A stretch of DNA of 64,000 nucleotides from Prevotella sp. CAG:617. GTDB lineage: Bacteria; Bacteroidota; Bacteroidia; Bacteroidales; Bacteroidaceae. The notes below the pieces were generated by a model. It did not search any database, was not told the DNA's origin, and saw only the letters and a list, made by a program, of their open reading frames with translations. The stretch lies in the NCBI GenBank assembly GCA_000438115.1, contig FR903613.1, positions 39,828 through 103,827 of the forward strand, written 5' to 3'. A program made the position numbers and the translations under genes. This document shows positions 46,912 to 55,935 of this stretch, in pieces. The first letter of the stretch is position 1. Each line of letters begins with the position of its first letter.

Positions 46912-47757
46912 ATGCTTTTAACCGAACTTTCATCCCCCACCCATATCCACTACGAAGAAAGCAACTTAAGTTTTCTGCACGATTCGCCCCGACACTTCAA
47001 CTGTGGCATCCAACTCATCTGCACCGATGGCGAAGCCGTTGTTTCTACCGGTGCGCAACAGTTTCACCTCAAGAAAATGTCCGAACTCATTTTTTGGAGA
47101 GGAAGCATTTTACAACTTATCCATTCTACGCCGGATTTTAGAGTTCGCATGGTCCTGTATCCTTCTAAAATATTTCTTCAGGCAGCCATAAACTTAGACA
47201 GCACATTCTTCAATTATATGAAAGAAATCCCTTATAAGGATCATACACAAGCTCCATATAACTGGCAGCATGTTAATTTGTGGATGGACATGGCTAAAAT
47301 GTTATTTACTCAGCCCCCTTCGGAATTCACCCTACAGCTCGAACAAAACTATTTACAAAGCCTGTTTATGTGGATATTCAGTGCCATTCCTAAAATTCAC
47401 GTAAAAGATACCCATCCATACACCCGGAAACAGATGATTTTTCACCACTTTATGTATCTGATCCATGAACATGCAGCCACCGAGCACCAACTCTCTTTCT
47501 ATACACAACAACTCTGCATATCGCCGCGCTATCTAAACGAAATATGCGTCACCTATTCAAACGGAAAGACACCCAAAAGGCTCATCAACGAACAACTGAC
47601 TGCTGAAATCAAAGTCCTGCTCAATCGCCCAGATCTGTCTATTGCAGAAATAGCCATGCGCTGCCACTTTCCAGATGCCTCATACCTAAGCCGTTTTTTC
47701 AAAAAAATCACACAGCTCAGCCCTAAAGAATATCGAGCCAATGGTAAACGGCAATAA
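46912..47757 (+). CDS. AraC-family transcriptional regulator
   Basis: 281 aa. The C-terminal 100 residues form the two-HTH AraC domain: LSFYTQQLCISPRYLNEICVTYSNGKTPKRLINE for the first, and LSIAEIAMRCHFPDASYLSRFFKK then LSPKEYRA for the second. The N-terminal half is cupin-like (FNCGIQLICTDGEAVV), probably a ligand sensor. No target genes can be named; it diverges from the MBOAT pair and ends in a terminator shared with the methyltransferase gene. Confidence 0.93.
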   Translation: MLLTELSSPTHIHYEESNLSFLHDSPRHFNCGIQLICTDGEAVVSTGAQQFHLKKMSELIFWRGSILQLIHSTPDFRVRMVLYPSKIFLQAAINLDSTFFNYMKEIPYKDHTQAPYNWQHVNLWMDMAKMLFTQPPSEFTLQLEQNYLQSLFMWIFSAIPKIHVKDTHPYTRKQMIFHHFMYLIHEHAATEHQLSFYTQQLCISPRYLNEICVTYSNGKTPKRLINEQLTAEIKVLLNRPDLSIAEIAMRCHFPDASYLSRFFKKITQLSPKEYRANGKRQ

Positions 47758-47776
47758 TACATGCTGCAAAGATCAA

Positions 47777-47836
47777 ACAAGAAGGCTTCTGAAAAAAATA
47801 AGGTCGGACTTTATTTTTCTCAGAAGCCTTCTTGTT
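47777..47836. terminator. 60-bp near-perfect palindrome, bidirectional terminator
   Basis: Arms of 30 bp match at 28 positions, with GAAGGCTTCT and AGAAGCCTTC as the GC-rich core. It sits 20 bp after the AraC gene and 46 bp after the converging methyltransferase gene. Each arm carries A- or T-rich inner sequence, as in convergent-gene terminators. Confidence 0.7.
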
Positions 47837-47881
47837 AAAGAATCATCATTCAATTAGACTCAAACATATGAAATAATATGA

Positions 47882-49063
47882 TTACTCAACCTCCAAGACC
47901 AATCCTTTAAGGTATTCTCCTTCCGGATGATATATATTAATAGGATGATCGGCCGGTTGATGAAGTTGATGTAGAATACGCACGTGACGCTTGGCTTGTG
48001 CCGCTGCAGTAAACACGGCCAAACGGAACTGGTCCTTGCTCACGGCCTGCGAGCAACTGAAAGTAAACAGGATTCCACCCTTCTGAATCTTCTCAAAAGC
48101 AATGGCATTAAGCCGAGTATACCCCTTCAAAGCATTGCGCAATGCATCCTTATGTTTGGCAAATGCTGGTGGATCAAGTACAATAAGATCATATTTTCCA
48201 CATTCCATATGATCTAAATACTTAAATGCATCAACTGCAAAAGCTTCATGACGAAGATCATTCTGAAAATTCAATTCCACATTAGCTCGAGTCAAATCAA
48301 CCGCCTTACTGCTGCTATCTACGGAATGTACCAGTTCTGCCCCACCCCGTAATGCATATACGGAAAATCCCCCCGTATAGCAAAACATGTTCAGCACCCG
48401 TCGATGGGCAGAATATGACTCCAGCAAACTCCGGTTTTCGCGTTGGTCCACAAAAAAGCCAGTTTTCTGTCCACGATGCCAATCAATATGAAATTTCAAG
48501 CCATTTTCCAACGCCACATTATCAACAGAATTTCCAATAAGGAAACCATTCTCAGCTCCCACGTTGGCTTTAAAAGGTAATGTCGTTTCCGATTTATAGT
48601 AAACACACGTTAATGTACCATTCATAACATCCATTAATGCCTCAGCAATCTGCTGACGCGCCATATGCATCCCGACCGAATGAGCCTGCATCACAGCTAT
48701 ATTACCATAAATATCCACGATAAGGCCCGGTAAACGATCACCCTCACCATGAACCAAACGATATATAGAGTGATCCTCACGACCTACCAATCCCAGAGTT
48801 TTGCGCACGCGATAAGCCTCACTCAGCCTGTCATGCCAAAACGCACTATCAATGACAGCAGGCTCAAAACTTAATACACGCACTGCTATTGAACCAATCT
48901 GATAATGCCCAACGGCCACAAATTCGCCTTCAGAAGAAATGATATTAACCACTTCACCCTCTTCGGCATCCGTTCGCTGAATAGCACCAGAAAAAACCCA
49001 GGGATGAAACCTCTTTAAACTCTCATTTTTCCCTCTTTTCAGATAGATATTTTTGTACGCCAT
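47882..49063 (-). CDS. RlmI-like 23S rRNA (cytosine-C5) methyltransferase
   Basis: 393 aa. An N-terminal PUA domain (KNIYLKRGKNESLKRFHPWVFSGAI, about 1-75) is followed by an EEHEE/RlmI domain and a Rossmann methyltransferase (VLNMFCYTGGFSVYALRGGA, VDSSSKAVDLTRAN, LIVLDPPAFAKHKDA, LFTFSCSQAVS). E. coli RlmI methylates C1962 of 23S rRNA; this close relative probably acts on the same RNA. It is the last gene of the DUF5063-exonuclease unit, 8 bp after the previous stop. Confidence 0.88.
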   Translation of the reverse strand: MAYKNIYLKRGKNESLKRFHPWVFSGAIQRTDAEEGEVVNIISSEGEFVAVGHYQIGSIAVRVLSFEPAVIDSAFWHDRLSEAYRVRKTLGLVGREDHSIYRLVHGEGDRLPGLIVDIYGNIAVMQAHSVGMHMARQQIAEALMDVMNGTLTCVYYKSETTLPFKANVGAENGFLIGNSVDNVALENGLKFHIDWHRGQKTGFFVDQRENRSLLESYSAHRRVLNMFCYTGGFSVYALRGGAELVHSVDSSSKAVDLTRANVELNFQNDLRHEAFAVDAFKYLDHMECGKYDLIVLDPPAFAKHKDALRNALKGYTRLNAIAFEKIQKGGILFTFSCSQAVSKDQFRLAVFTAAAQAKRHVRILHQLHQPADHPINIYHPEGEYLKGLVLEVE

Positions 49064-49071
49064 GATTATGA

Positions 49072-49731
49072 TTAATTGGTAGTTTCCTGTTGTATTTGAT
49101 ACTCACTTGCTGTATATTGACAAAGTAAACGATAATCATGTGTCTGCATCAACTGACACATTTCCTTATATAGTTTGATACAAGCCCAGGCATCAGTTGC
49201 AGCATACTTTTTCTGAGGATCAGTCAAGACATCAGCTTCCCAATTGCTCAACCGCTGCCGCTTGCTAATTTTACGTCCAAAAAAATTGGCATATAACTTT
49301 TGAAGACTCATATCTTTCAATCCCATTTGGGCTGCCTTCTGCTGCAAATCCACATAATTTGCGACCTGTAAATCCGTCAACTCCCGAAGTCTCTGAAAGT
49401 CATCCCGAAGCGAAAGCCCCACCTTGCACACCGCAGAATCCTGCAATAACTGCACCAGACATGAAGGCATTCCTGTATGATTCAAACGGAACAGGAAACA
49501 AATTTCTTCAGTCGCAACTTGCAACAATGACACTTTATATGTTACACCGCGTCGAAAACTTGGCCTTGTTTCCGTATCTATTCCAACAACCGACTGTTTT
49601 CTCAAAAAATCAACTGCTTTTTCAGTTTCCAAAAGGGAATCAATCACCCAAATTTTACCTTCAAATATAACCAAAGGCAAATTTGCTATCTTCGTTTTAT
49701 CTATTTTCTCATAAAGTATTCGCTGCCCCAT
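49072..49731 (-). CDS. RNase D-type 3'-5' exonuclease domain protein
   Basis: 219 aa, single DEDDy domain without the HRDC domains of full RNase D. Exo I: VVGIDTETRPSF; Exo II: VGLSLRDDFQRL; Exo III: KKYAATDAWACIKLY, with the Tyr of the DEDDy class. SNWEADVLTDPQ precedes Exo III. It probably trims RNA, but DNA cannot be excluded. Its ATG shares one base with the stop of the DUF5063 gene (TAATG). Confidence 0.85.
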   Translation of the reverse strand: MGQRILYEKIDKTKIANLPLVIFEGKIWVIDSLLETEKAVDFLRKQSVVGIDTETRPSFRRGVTYKVSLLQVATEEICFLFRLNHTGMPSCLVQLLQDSAVCKVGLSLRDDFQRLRELTDLQVANYVDLQQKAAQMGLKDMSLQKLYANFFGRKISKRQRLSNWEADVLTDPQKKYAATDAWACIKLYKEMCQLMQTHDYRLLCQYTASEYQIQQETTN

Positions 49732-50264
49732 TATCCCATCTGATTATAAGCACCATATTTCACATCATGGAGTGCTCTTAATGCATTCAACAATTTCTGC
49801 CCCCACTCCAACTCAAAAGTCACAACGACCTCACTTAACGCCTGCAACATTGCATCATCATATCCTTGCCGATAAACTTCAATGAAGTTTCGTAAATTCT
49901 GATACACGTCAGCCAAGTTCTCACTAATCGTCTGTCGGATCGGGCGATCTGAATATTTAAAATCCTCAACAAAAACATCTAAGTAGTCATCTTTGTCCAT
50001 CAACAAATCTGCTACACAATTCCGTACATAATTATAATCGTTTTCCGTTACGGGATGTTCTACAAAGCCTTCTTCTTCATCGGAAACAAGCCCGACCAAT
50101 AATGAAGCCTTTAAATAAAGTAGCGGTAAGATTTTACAGAATACATCAATAAAATCATCCTGACCAAATTCCTGACAAGTTTCCAGCCTTTTACAATATT
50201 CCGCAGAAACCGTAACAAACTCTACTACTGCCTCTGAATATATTTTCTTATCCTGCTCCATCAT
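49731..50264 (-). CDS. DUF5063 domain protein
   Basis: About 177 aa from the tandem Met codons at 50264/50261; a longer frame from 50324 crosses the predicted promoter. Helical and acidic, no signal peptide: AVVEFVTVSAEYCKRLE, FIDVFCKILPLLYLKASLL, DVFVEDFKYSDRPIRQTISENLADVYQNLRNF. This matches DUF5063, of unknown function. It is first in a coupled unit with an RNase D-like protein and an rRNA methyltransferase, hinting at RNA metabolism. Confidence 0.72.
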   Translation of the reverse strand: MMEQDKKIYSEAVVEFVTVSAEYCKRLETCQEFGQDDFIDVFCKILPLLYLKASLLVGLVSDEEEGFVEHPVTENDYNYVRNCVADLLMDKDDYLDVFVEDFKYSDRPIRQTISENLADVYQNLRNFIEVYRQGYDDAMLQALSEVVVTFELEWGQKLLNALRALHDVKYGAYNQMG

Positions 50265-50282
50265 AATACAAAAACGGTTCTG

Positions 50283-50290
50283 CAAAAGTA
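50283..50290 (-). promoter_or_regulatory. -7 element for DUF5063-exonuclease-methyltransferase
   Basis: TACTTTTG on the minus strand, 18 bp upstream of the chosen ATG. It diverges from the ftsK element 42 bp away. No clear -33. Confidence 0.45.
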
Positions 50291-50332
50291 CAAAAAAATA
50301 GGCAAGTTTCTGAATTATTCCCATTTTTCAAG

Positions 50333-50340
50333 TATTTTTG
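50333..50340 (+). promoter_or_regulatory. -7 element for ftsK operon
   Basis: TATTTTTG matches TAnnTTTG. Predicted start near 50347, 12 nt before the ftsK ATG at 50359, a very short leader. It excludes the earlier in-frame ATG at 50338. Confidence 0.45.
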
Positions 50341-50358
50341 CATCTAAAATTTAGCAAC

Positions 50359-52803
50359 ATGTCACGCAGGCCAAGTCAGAAAAAAAACAATAAGTCTCCC
50401 AAATTCTCATTCAGACAAATCCTTTCATTTCGACAAGAAGTGAGAGGAGAAACTACCCGTTTCCTAATTGGAATTTTCCTCTTTGCTTTTGCCATTTTCC
50501 TAACCCTAAGCATGATATCCAACCTGTTTACCGGGGCAGAAGATCAAAGCGGAGTTGAAGCACACCAATTAACCCACGCCACCAACTGGTGCGGAAAAGG
50601 AGGAGCATATTTGTCCTATTTTTTTATGAACAGGAACTTTGGTATAGCATCGTTCTTTATTCCCGTGTTCTTACTGACAATCAGTATGAAACTTACCAAT
50701 GCCTATAAAGTCCGACTATGGAAATGGTTTCTGAACTGCTCCTTCTTAATGATTTGGATTTCCATTGCTCTCACACTCGTAGAACAAAACCTACCAGACA
50801 GTATAGCCCACACATTGTCGTTCCGGTTAGGAGGCATGCACGGCCGCAATATTTGTGCAAGACTTTCACAAGATGTAGGAGAGATTGGCACATGGATTAT
50901 TGTTCTCATTGCAGCTTCATGCTACTTGATATATGTAAGCAACGAAACCATTAATATCATCAGAAAAATACTTACACCTCAAGAATACATCAAGCAAAAG
51001 TCACAAAAGATAAAAACCATGCTATCGAAGGCTTCACAAACCATCGATACCCCTAATTATGCAACGACTGCAAGTACTGCCACATTAGAAGAAACCGACG
51101 AGCCAAAAGAATACGAAGACCCACAAACCATCAGTTTGGACCTAAGCAATAAGACTGACGACGAAACAATCCCCCCACTTGTTTTGGAAGAGAACATTGA
51201 AAATTCTACCTCCGATATACAACAAAATGATACGTTGAATACCCCAACCCCTATTGCTACGGGAGATGCGAATGGCGCATTCCTCAATGAACGTACGCCA
51301 TATGATCCTAAAAAGGATTTGGAAAACTATAAGTATCCCACACAGAATCTATTGCATAAATATGCAGAAAACGCACCTGCCATTGATATGGCAGAGCAAA
51401 AGGCTAATAAGGACAAAATTATTTCTATCTTACGTAATTTTGGCGTGGAAATATCCAGCATCAAAGCAACAATAGGTCCAACCATTACGTTGTACGAAAT
51501 AACGCCCGCACAGGGAGTAAGAATTAGCAAGATCAGGAATCTAGAGGATGATATTGCATTAAGTCTAAGCGCTTTAGGCATACGAATTATTGCACCGATT
51601 CCAGGAAAAGGCACCATTGGTATTGAAGTTCCAAATAAAAAGCCACAAATCGTTTCCATGGAAAGCATTATCAACAGTAAGAAATTCCAGGAAACAAAAT
51701 TTGAACTGCCTATTGCATTAGGTAAGACCATCACAAATGAAGTTTTTATGGTAGATTTGGCCAAAATGCCTCATTTGCTGGTAGCAGGTGCAACGGGACA
51801 GGGAAAATCCGTTGGACTAAATGCCATTATCACCTCACTGCTTTATAAAAAGCATCCCGCTGAATTAAAACTGGTGCTTGTTGACCCCAAAAAGGTGGAA
51901 TTCAGTATTTATGCACCTATCGAACGACATTTTTTAGCAAAAATCGCAGAAGAAAAGGATCCTATTATAACTGACGTCAAAAGAGTGGTTCAAACGCTCA
52001 ACAGTCTCTGTCAGCTAATGGATCACAGATATGATTTGTTAAAGATGGCAAAGGTGCGTAATATCAAGGAATATAACGCCAAATTCAATGCACGTCTGCT
52101 CAATCCGGAAAAGGGACATGAATTCATGCCTTATATTGTGGTGATCATCGATGAGTTTGGCGACCTAATTATGACTGCGGGTAAAGATGTTGAACTTCCT
52201 ATTGCACGTATTGCCCAATTAGCACGTGCAGTCGGCATTCATATGGTTATTGCAACTCAACGACCAACAACAAACATCATTACAGGTACCATAAAAGCAA
52301 ATTTCCCGGCACGTATGGCTTTTAAAGTCATGTCGCAAATTGATAGCCGTACCATTCTCGACCGATCGGGAGCCAACCAGCTCGTAGGAAAAGGTGACAT
52401 GCTATTTCTCTGCAACACTGATCCTGTACGTGTGCAATGTGCTTTTGTGGATACTGATGAAGTTGAAAACATAAACAACTATATTGCTCAACAACAGGCC
52501 TATCCTGCTGCCTTTGAATTACCGGAAGTAAATATGGATGGAAACTCCGAATTTAAATCAGGTACAGGATTAGATTCTCCAGAAAGAGACCCGATGTTTG
52601 CGGAAGTTGCACGTTTGGTAGTTTCGTCTGGAATGGGATCAACATCAAGCATTCAAAGAAAATTTTCAATCGGTTACAACCGGGCTGGCCGTTTAATGGA
52701 TCAGTTAGAAGAAGCTGGTATTGTAGGTCCGGCACAAGGTAGCAAACCTAGAGAAGTACTCGTTTACGATTTAAATACACTTGAAAACATATTAAACTCA
52801 TAA
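50359..52803 (+). CDS. ftsK: DNA translocase FtsK/SpoIIIE
   Basis: 814 aa. It pumps chromosome ends through the division septum and aids dimer resolution at dif. Four N-terminal membrane helices (about 30-205), a linker rich in Thr, Glu and Pro (about 230-320), then the motor: alpha domain, RecA-like beta domain with Walker A GATGQGKS and Walker B VVIIDEFGD, and a C-terminal winged-helix gamma domain (SIQRKFSIGYNRAGRLMDQLEEAGI) that reads KOPS-like motifs. First of four rightward genes. Confidence 0.96.
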   Translation: MSRRPSQKKNNKSPKFSFRQILSFRQEVRGETTRFLIGIFLFAFAIFLTLSMISNLFTGAEDQSGVEAHQLTHATNWCGKGGAYLSYFFMNRNFGIASFFIPVFLLTISMKLTNAYKVRLWKWFLNCSFLMIWISIALTLVEQNLPDSIAHTLSFRLGGMHGRNICARLSQDVGEIGTWIIVLIAASCYLIYVSNETINIIRKILTPQEYIKQKSQKIKTMLSKASQTIDTPNYATTASTATLEETDEPKEYEDPQTISLDLSNKTDDETIPPLVLEENIENSTSDIQQNDTLNTPTPIATGDANGAFLNERTPYDPKKDLENYKYPTQNLLHKYAENAPAIDMAEQKANKDKIISILRNFGVEISSIKATIGPTITLYEITPAQGVRISKIRNLEDDIALSLSALGIRIIAPIPGKGTIGIEVPNKKPQIVSMESIINSKKFQETKFELPIALGKTITNEVFMVDLAKMPHLLVAGATGQGKSVGLNAIITSLLYKKHPAELKLVLVDPKKVEFSIYAPIERHFLAKIAEEKDPIITDVKRVVQTLNSLCQLMDHRYDLLKMAKVRNIKEYNAKFNARLLNPEKGHEFMPYIVVIIDEFGDLIMTAGKDVELPIARIAQLARAVGIHMVIATQRPTTNIITGTIKANFPARMAFKVMSQIDSRTILDRSGANQLVGKGDMLFLCNTDPVRVQCAFVDTDEVENINNYIAQQQAYPAAFELPEVNMDGNSEFKSGTGLDSPERDPMFAEVARLVVSSGMGSTSSIQRKFSIGYNRAGRLMDQLEEAGIVGPAQGSKPREVLVYDLNTLENILNS

Positions 52804-52806
52804 ATC

Positions 52807-53442
52807 ATGATACGAATAAGACTTTTCGGGGCATTACTTGCCTCCACATTTATTTTGTTTACACCAATATTTGCACAAAACAGCCGACAGATTCTGGACA
52901 ATACTGCCAAACGGCTCAATGGTAAAACCATGCAAGCCACATTTAAGGCTACAACTTTTGCAAACGGAAAAAATCAAAGTGGAAGTGCAACCGGACAAAT
53001 CTACATTAAAAATAATAAATTCCACATCATTACCCAACCTCTCATAACGTGGTTTGATGGAAAAACGCTATGGCAATATGTAAAATCCAGTGGAGAGGTA
53101 AATGTAAGTACCCCGACTTCATCTGAATTGCAAAAAATGAACCCCTACGCATTCATCAACCTCTATAAAAAAGGATATACACTAAGTTGCAAAAACACAA
53201 ATTTGCGCGGTAAATTCTGCTATGAAATCACTTTAACTGCACAGAACAGACATGCAGCCATTCCAATAATGATTGTTAGCATAGACAAAAATTACACGCC
53301 ATTATGCGTAAGAATAAAAAACGGAACGCAGTGGACAAGACTTAGCATATATGACCTGAAAACCGGGATTCGTATGAGCGATTCAGAATTCAGATTTAAT
53401 AGTGCAGATTACCCAGAAGCACAAGTTATTGACCTTAGATAA
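52807..53442 (+). CDS. LolA-like outer-membrane lipoprotein carrier
   Basis: 211 aa with a signal peptide (about 1-23, ending IFA-Q). The half-barrel fold of LolA/LolB-type proteins is suggested by NSRQILDNTAKRLNGKTMQATFKATTFANG, QPLITWFDGKTLWQY and the Asp-Gly-Lys-Thr-Leu-Trp strand. LolA ferries lipoproteins across the periplasm. It starts 3 bp after ftsK, a pairing common in Bacteroidota and also seen in Proteobacteria. Sequence identity to LolA is low, so the call is partly by position. Confidence 0.8.
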   Translation: MIRIRLFGALLASTFILFTPIFAQNSRQILDNTAKRLNGKTMQATFKATTFANGKNQSGSATGQIYIKNNKFHIITQPLITWFDGKTLWQYVKSSGEVNVSTPTSSELQKMNPYAFINLYKKGYTLSCKNTNLRGKFCYEITLTAQNRHAAIPIMIVSIDKNYTPLCVRIKNGTQWTRLSIYDLKTGIRMSDSEFRFNSADYPEAQVIDLR

Positions 53443-53473
53443 GTAACAAAATCACCATAAAAATTGTATCATC

Positions 53474-54412
53474 ATGGAGACAACAAAATGTTTAATAATA
53501 GGCTCTGGCCCCGCCGGATATACAGCTGCAATCTATGCTAGTAGAGCAGGTTTATCACCTATACTATATGAAGGATTGCAACCTGGAGGGCAACTTACGA
53601 CAACAACCGAAATAGAGAATTTTCCAGGATATCCGGAAGGCGTTGACGGTAATCAAATGATGGAAGACCTACGCAACCAAGCATTGCGCTTTGGTACAGA
53701 AATTCGCGAATCCATAGCTATAAAAGCAGATTTAAGCAAACGGCCATATACCATAACATTCGATGATGAGAGTCAAATTCGTTGCTCAACATTAATTATT
53801 GCCACTGGTGCTACAGCCAAATATTTGGGATTAAAAGATGAAGAAAAATACAAAGGGCGTGGCGTAAGTGCATGTGCCACATGCGATGGATTCTTCTACC
53901 GCAAAAAAACAGTCGCTGTAGTAGGTGGTGGAGACACGGCTTGCGAAGAAGCTACCTATCTGGCAGGTCTTGCGCAACAAGTCTATATGATTGTACGTAA
54001 ACCTTATCTACGCGCTTCACAAACAATGCAGGACCGCGTTATGAATAATCCCAAAATCAAAATTTTGTTTGAAACTAATACCATTGGACTATTTGGAGAG
54101 AATGGCGTAGAAGGTGCACATCTGGTTCGTCACAAAGGAACCGAAAATGAGGATTTTTTTGATATTTCCATTGACGGATTCTTTTTGGCAATCGGTCACA
54201 AGCCTAATAGTGAAATATTTCTACCTTGGGTAAAAATTGATGAGAACGGCTACATCATAACTGAAGGCACAACGCCACGCACTGGAGTTCCAGGTGTATA
54301 TGCTGCAGGTGATGTTGCAGATCCATTATACCGACAAGCCATAACAGCAGCAGCAAGCGGCTGTAAAGCTGCGATTGAAGCTGAACGATTCATTTCTGAA
54401 CATGGTGAATAA
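53474..54412 (+). CDS. trxB: Thioredoxin-disulfide reductase
   Basis: 312 aa. It reduces thioredoxin with NADPH via FAD. FAD site GSGPAGYTAAIYASRAG at 10-26, redox pair Cys134/Cys137 in SACATCDGF, NADPH site GGGDTACEEA, and the final GVYAAGDVADPLYRQAITAAASG. Its substrate trxA is 16 kb away at 37117-37431. It lies 31 bp after the LolA-like gene. Confidence 0.96.
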   Translation: METTKCLIIGSGPAGYTAAIYASRAGLSPILYEGLQPGGQLTTTTEIENFPGYPEGVDGNQMMEDLRNQALRFGTEIRESIAIKADLSKRPYTITFDDESQIRCSTLIIATGATAKYLGLKDEEKYKGRGVSACATCDGFFYRKKTVAVVGGGDTACEEATYLAGLAQQVYMIVRKPYLRASQTMQDRVMNNPKIKILFETNTIGLFGENGVEGAHLVRHKGTENEDFFDISIDGFFLAIGHKPNSEIFLPWVKIDENGYIITEGTTPRTGVPGVYAAGDVADPLYRQAITAAASGCKAAIEAERFISEHGE

Positions 54413-54434
54413 TACATAAAACACGAATAACCTT

Positions 54435-54965
54435 ATGTTCAACAAACAGTGTATGAGCCATACCTTTATTATAGGTATGGCCCTTCTCTTTTTAACAGGC
54501 TGCAGAACAACACGAAACAATTTTTCGGAAACTGAAATGCGAGAAATTGTACAAGCCGCTTCCAAACTAAACATGTATATTGATTATGACGACAATCACG
54601 AACTATACATTGAAGCTGCATCGTGGATTGGAACCCCTTATCAATATGGAGGTACATCCCGAAATGGCATTGACTGTTCTGCTTTTACAAAAAAAATCTA
54701 TCAAAATGTATATCATAAAAACATTGCTCGTCATAGCAATGATCAAATGAAAATAAGCTCAAGACGTATTAGAAAAAGAAAACTAAAAGAAGGTGATTTG
54801 GTATTTTTTGGATCCTCTCAAAATAAAAAAAGGTGTTCACACGTTGGAATCTATTTAAAAGACAAGAAATTTATACACGCAAGCTCATCCAAAGGAGTAA
54901 CAGTAAGCTCACTTCATCAAAAATATTGGAAAAAATATTGGATAAGCGGCGGACGTGTAAAGTAG
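54435..54965 (+). CDS. NlpC/P60 (C40) peptidase lipoprotein
   Basis: 176 aa with a lipoprotein signal (FLTGCRTT, Cys23). The NlpC/P60 triad is visible: Cys81 in GIDCSAF, His136 in CSHVGIYL and His148 in KFIHASSSKG. Such enzymes cleave D-Glu-diaminopimelate links in peptidoglycan peptides. The protein is short and single-domain, like Spr/MepS. It closes the ftsK operon, 22 bp after trxB. Confidence 0.92.
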   Translation: MFNKQCMSHTFIIGMALLFLTGCRTTRNNFSETEMREIVQAASKLNMYIDYDDNHELYIEAASWIGTPYQYGGTSRNGIDCSAFTKKIYQNVYHKNIARHSNDQMKISSRRIRKRKLKEGDLVFFGSSQNKKRCSHVGIYLKDKKFIHASSSKGVTVSSLHQKYWKKYWISGGRVK

Positions 54966-55002
54966 ATCCCATCTCACGCTTATCGCTCGATCTTAAAATG
55001 AG

Positions 55003-55046
55003 AAAAAAAGACCTGCCCTTATTACATTACTAAGGCAGGTCTTTTT
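55003..55046. terminator. Bidirectional terminator between nlpC and atpG
   Basis: AAAAAGACCTGCC pairs perfectly with GGCAGGTCTTTTT across a 16-base loop. A/T runs on both sides allow use by both convergent transcripts. Confidence 0.85.
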
Positions 55047-55054
55047 ATATAGAA

Positions 55055-55930
55055 TCATCTAGCAGACCCTCCAGCAATATCTAATAACTCATTGGTTATA
55101 GCCTGCTGACGAGTCTTATTATAAGTCAAAGTCAACTCATGCAACAAATCATCTGCGTTGTCCGTTGCTACCTGCATGGCAACCACACGAGCCGCGTGCT
55201 CACTAGCCAAACTATCAAGGACAGCAGTATAAAGCTGAAAACTTATACTAAGTGGCAACAACATTTCTAATAACTCAGCAGCAGAAGGTTCAATAATATA
55301 ATCCAATTGTCCAGACTCATCACAAACTTTTTGACTCAAATCAATAGGCAAAAGCGTTTTACGCTGCAATATTTGAGTAGATGTACTCTTATATTGATGG
55401 TAAATCAGATCTATTTTATCATATTTCTCATTTACGAAATTATCCATCAACTCCTTTGCCAACGATGCTATTTGAGAATATTGAGGATGGTCAAGCATTG
55501 CTGTAAAATCAGAAGCACCATCACACACAACTGTATTCATTTTACGAGCATTCTCTGCAATCTTAGCACCTATTGGAAAAACAGTAATATCCGTTATGCT
55601 TTCTTGCTTATAAGATTCTATTGTCTTGGCTAAAAGTTTTGCAACATTAGCATTAAACCCACCACATAAACTGGAATTGGAACTTAAAACAACAATTGCG
55701 ACCTTTGAAACTGGACGTTTAAGAATAAAAGGAGAATTTATATCCCCATGCATACTATTGAAAAAACGTCCAACCATGTTAGTCAACTGAGACTGATATG
55801 GACGCATTCCTTCAATCGCTTGTTGAGCACGATGCAACTTTGACGACGCCACCATTTTCATAGCACTCGTAATCTTACGGGTGCTATTTACTGATGCAAT
55901 ACGCGTCTTAACCTCCTTAAGCGATGCCAT
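55055..55930 (-). CDS. atpG: ATP synthase F1 subunit gamma
   Basis: 291 aa. The central rotor stalk of F1. The N- and C-terminal long helices are typical: KEVKTRIASVNSTRKITSAMKMVASSKLHRAQ at the start, and EHAARVVAMQVATDNADDLLHELTLTYNKTRQQAITNELLDI at the end. Last gene of the leftward atp operon, 5 bp after atpA, followed by the terminator. Confidence 0.97.
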   Translation of the reverse strand: MASLKEVKTRIASVNSTRKITSAMKMVASSKLHRAQQAIEGMRPYQSQLTNMVGRFFNSMHGDINSPFILKRPVSKVAIVVLSSNSSLCGGFNANVAKLLAKTIESYKQESITDITVFPIGAKIAENARKMNTVVCDGASDFTAMLDHPQYSQIASLAKELMDNFVNEKYDKIDLIYHQYKSTSTQILQRKTLLPIDLSQKVCDESGQLDYIIEPSAAELLEMLLPLSISFQLYTAVLDSLASEHAARVVAMQVATDNADDLLHELTLTYNKTRQQAITNELLDIAGGSAR

Positions 55931-55935
55931 AGGTT

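Noticed and set aside
51327..51764. 145-codon minus-strand frame inside ftsK
   Set aside because: Antisense to the conserved FtsK motor domain; no independent support.
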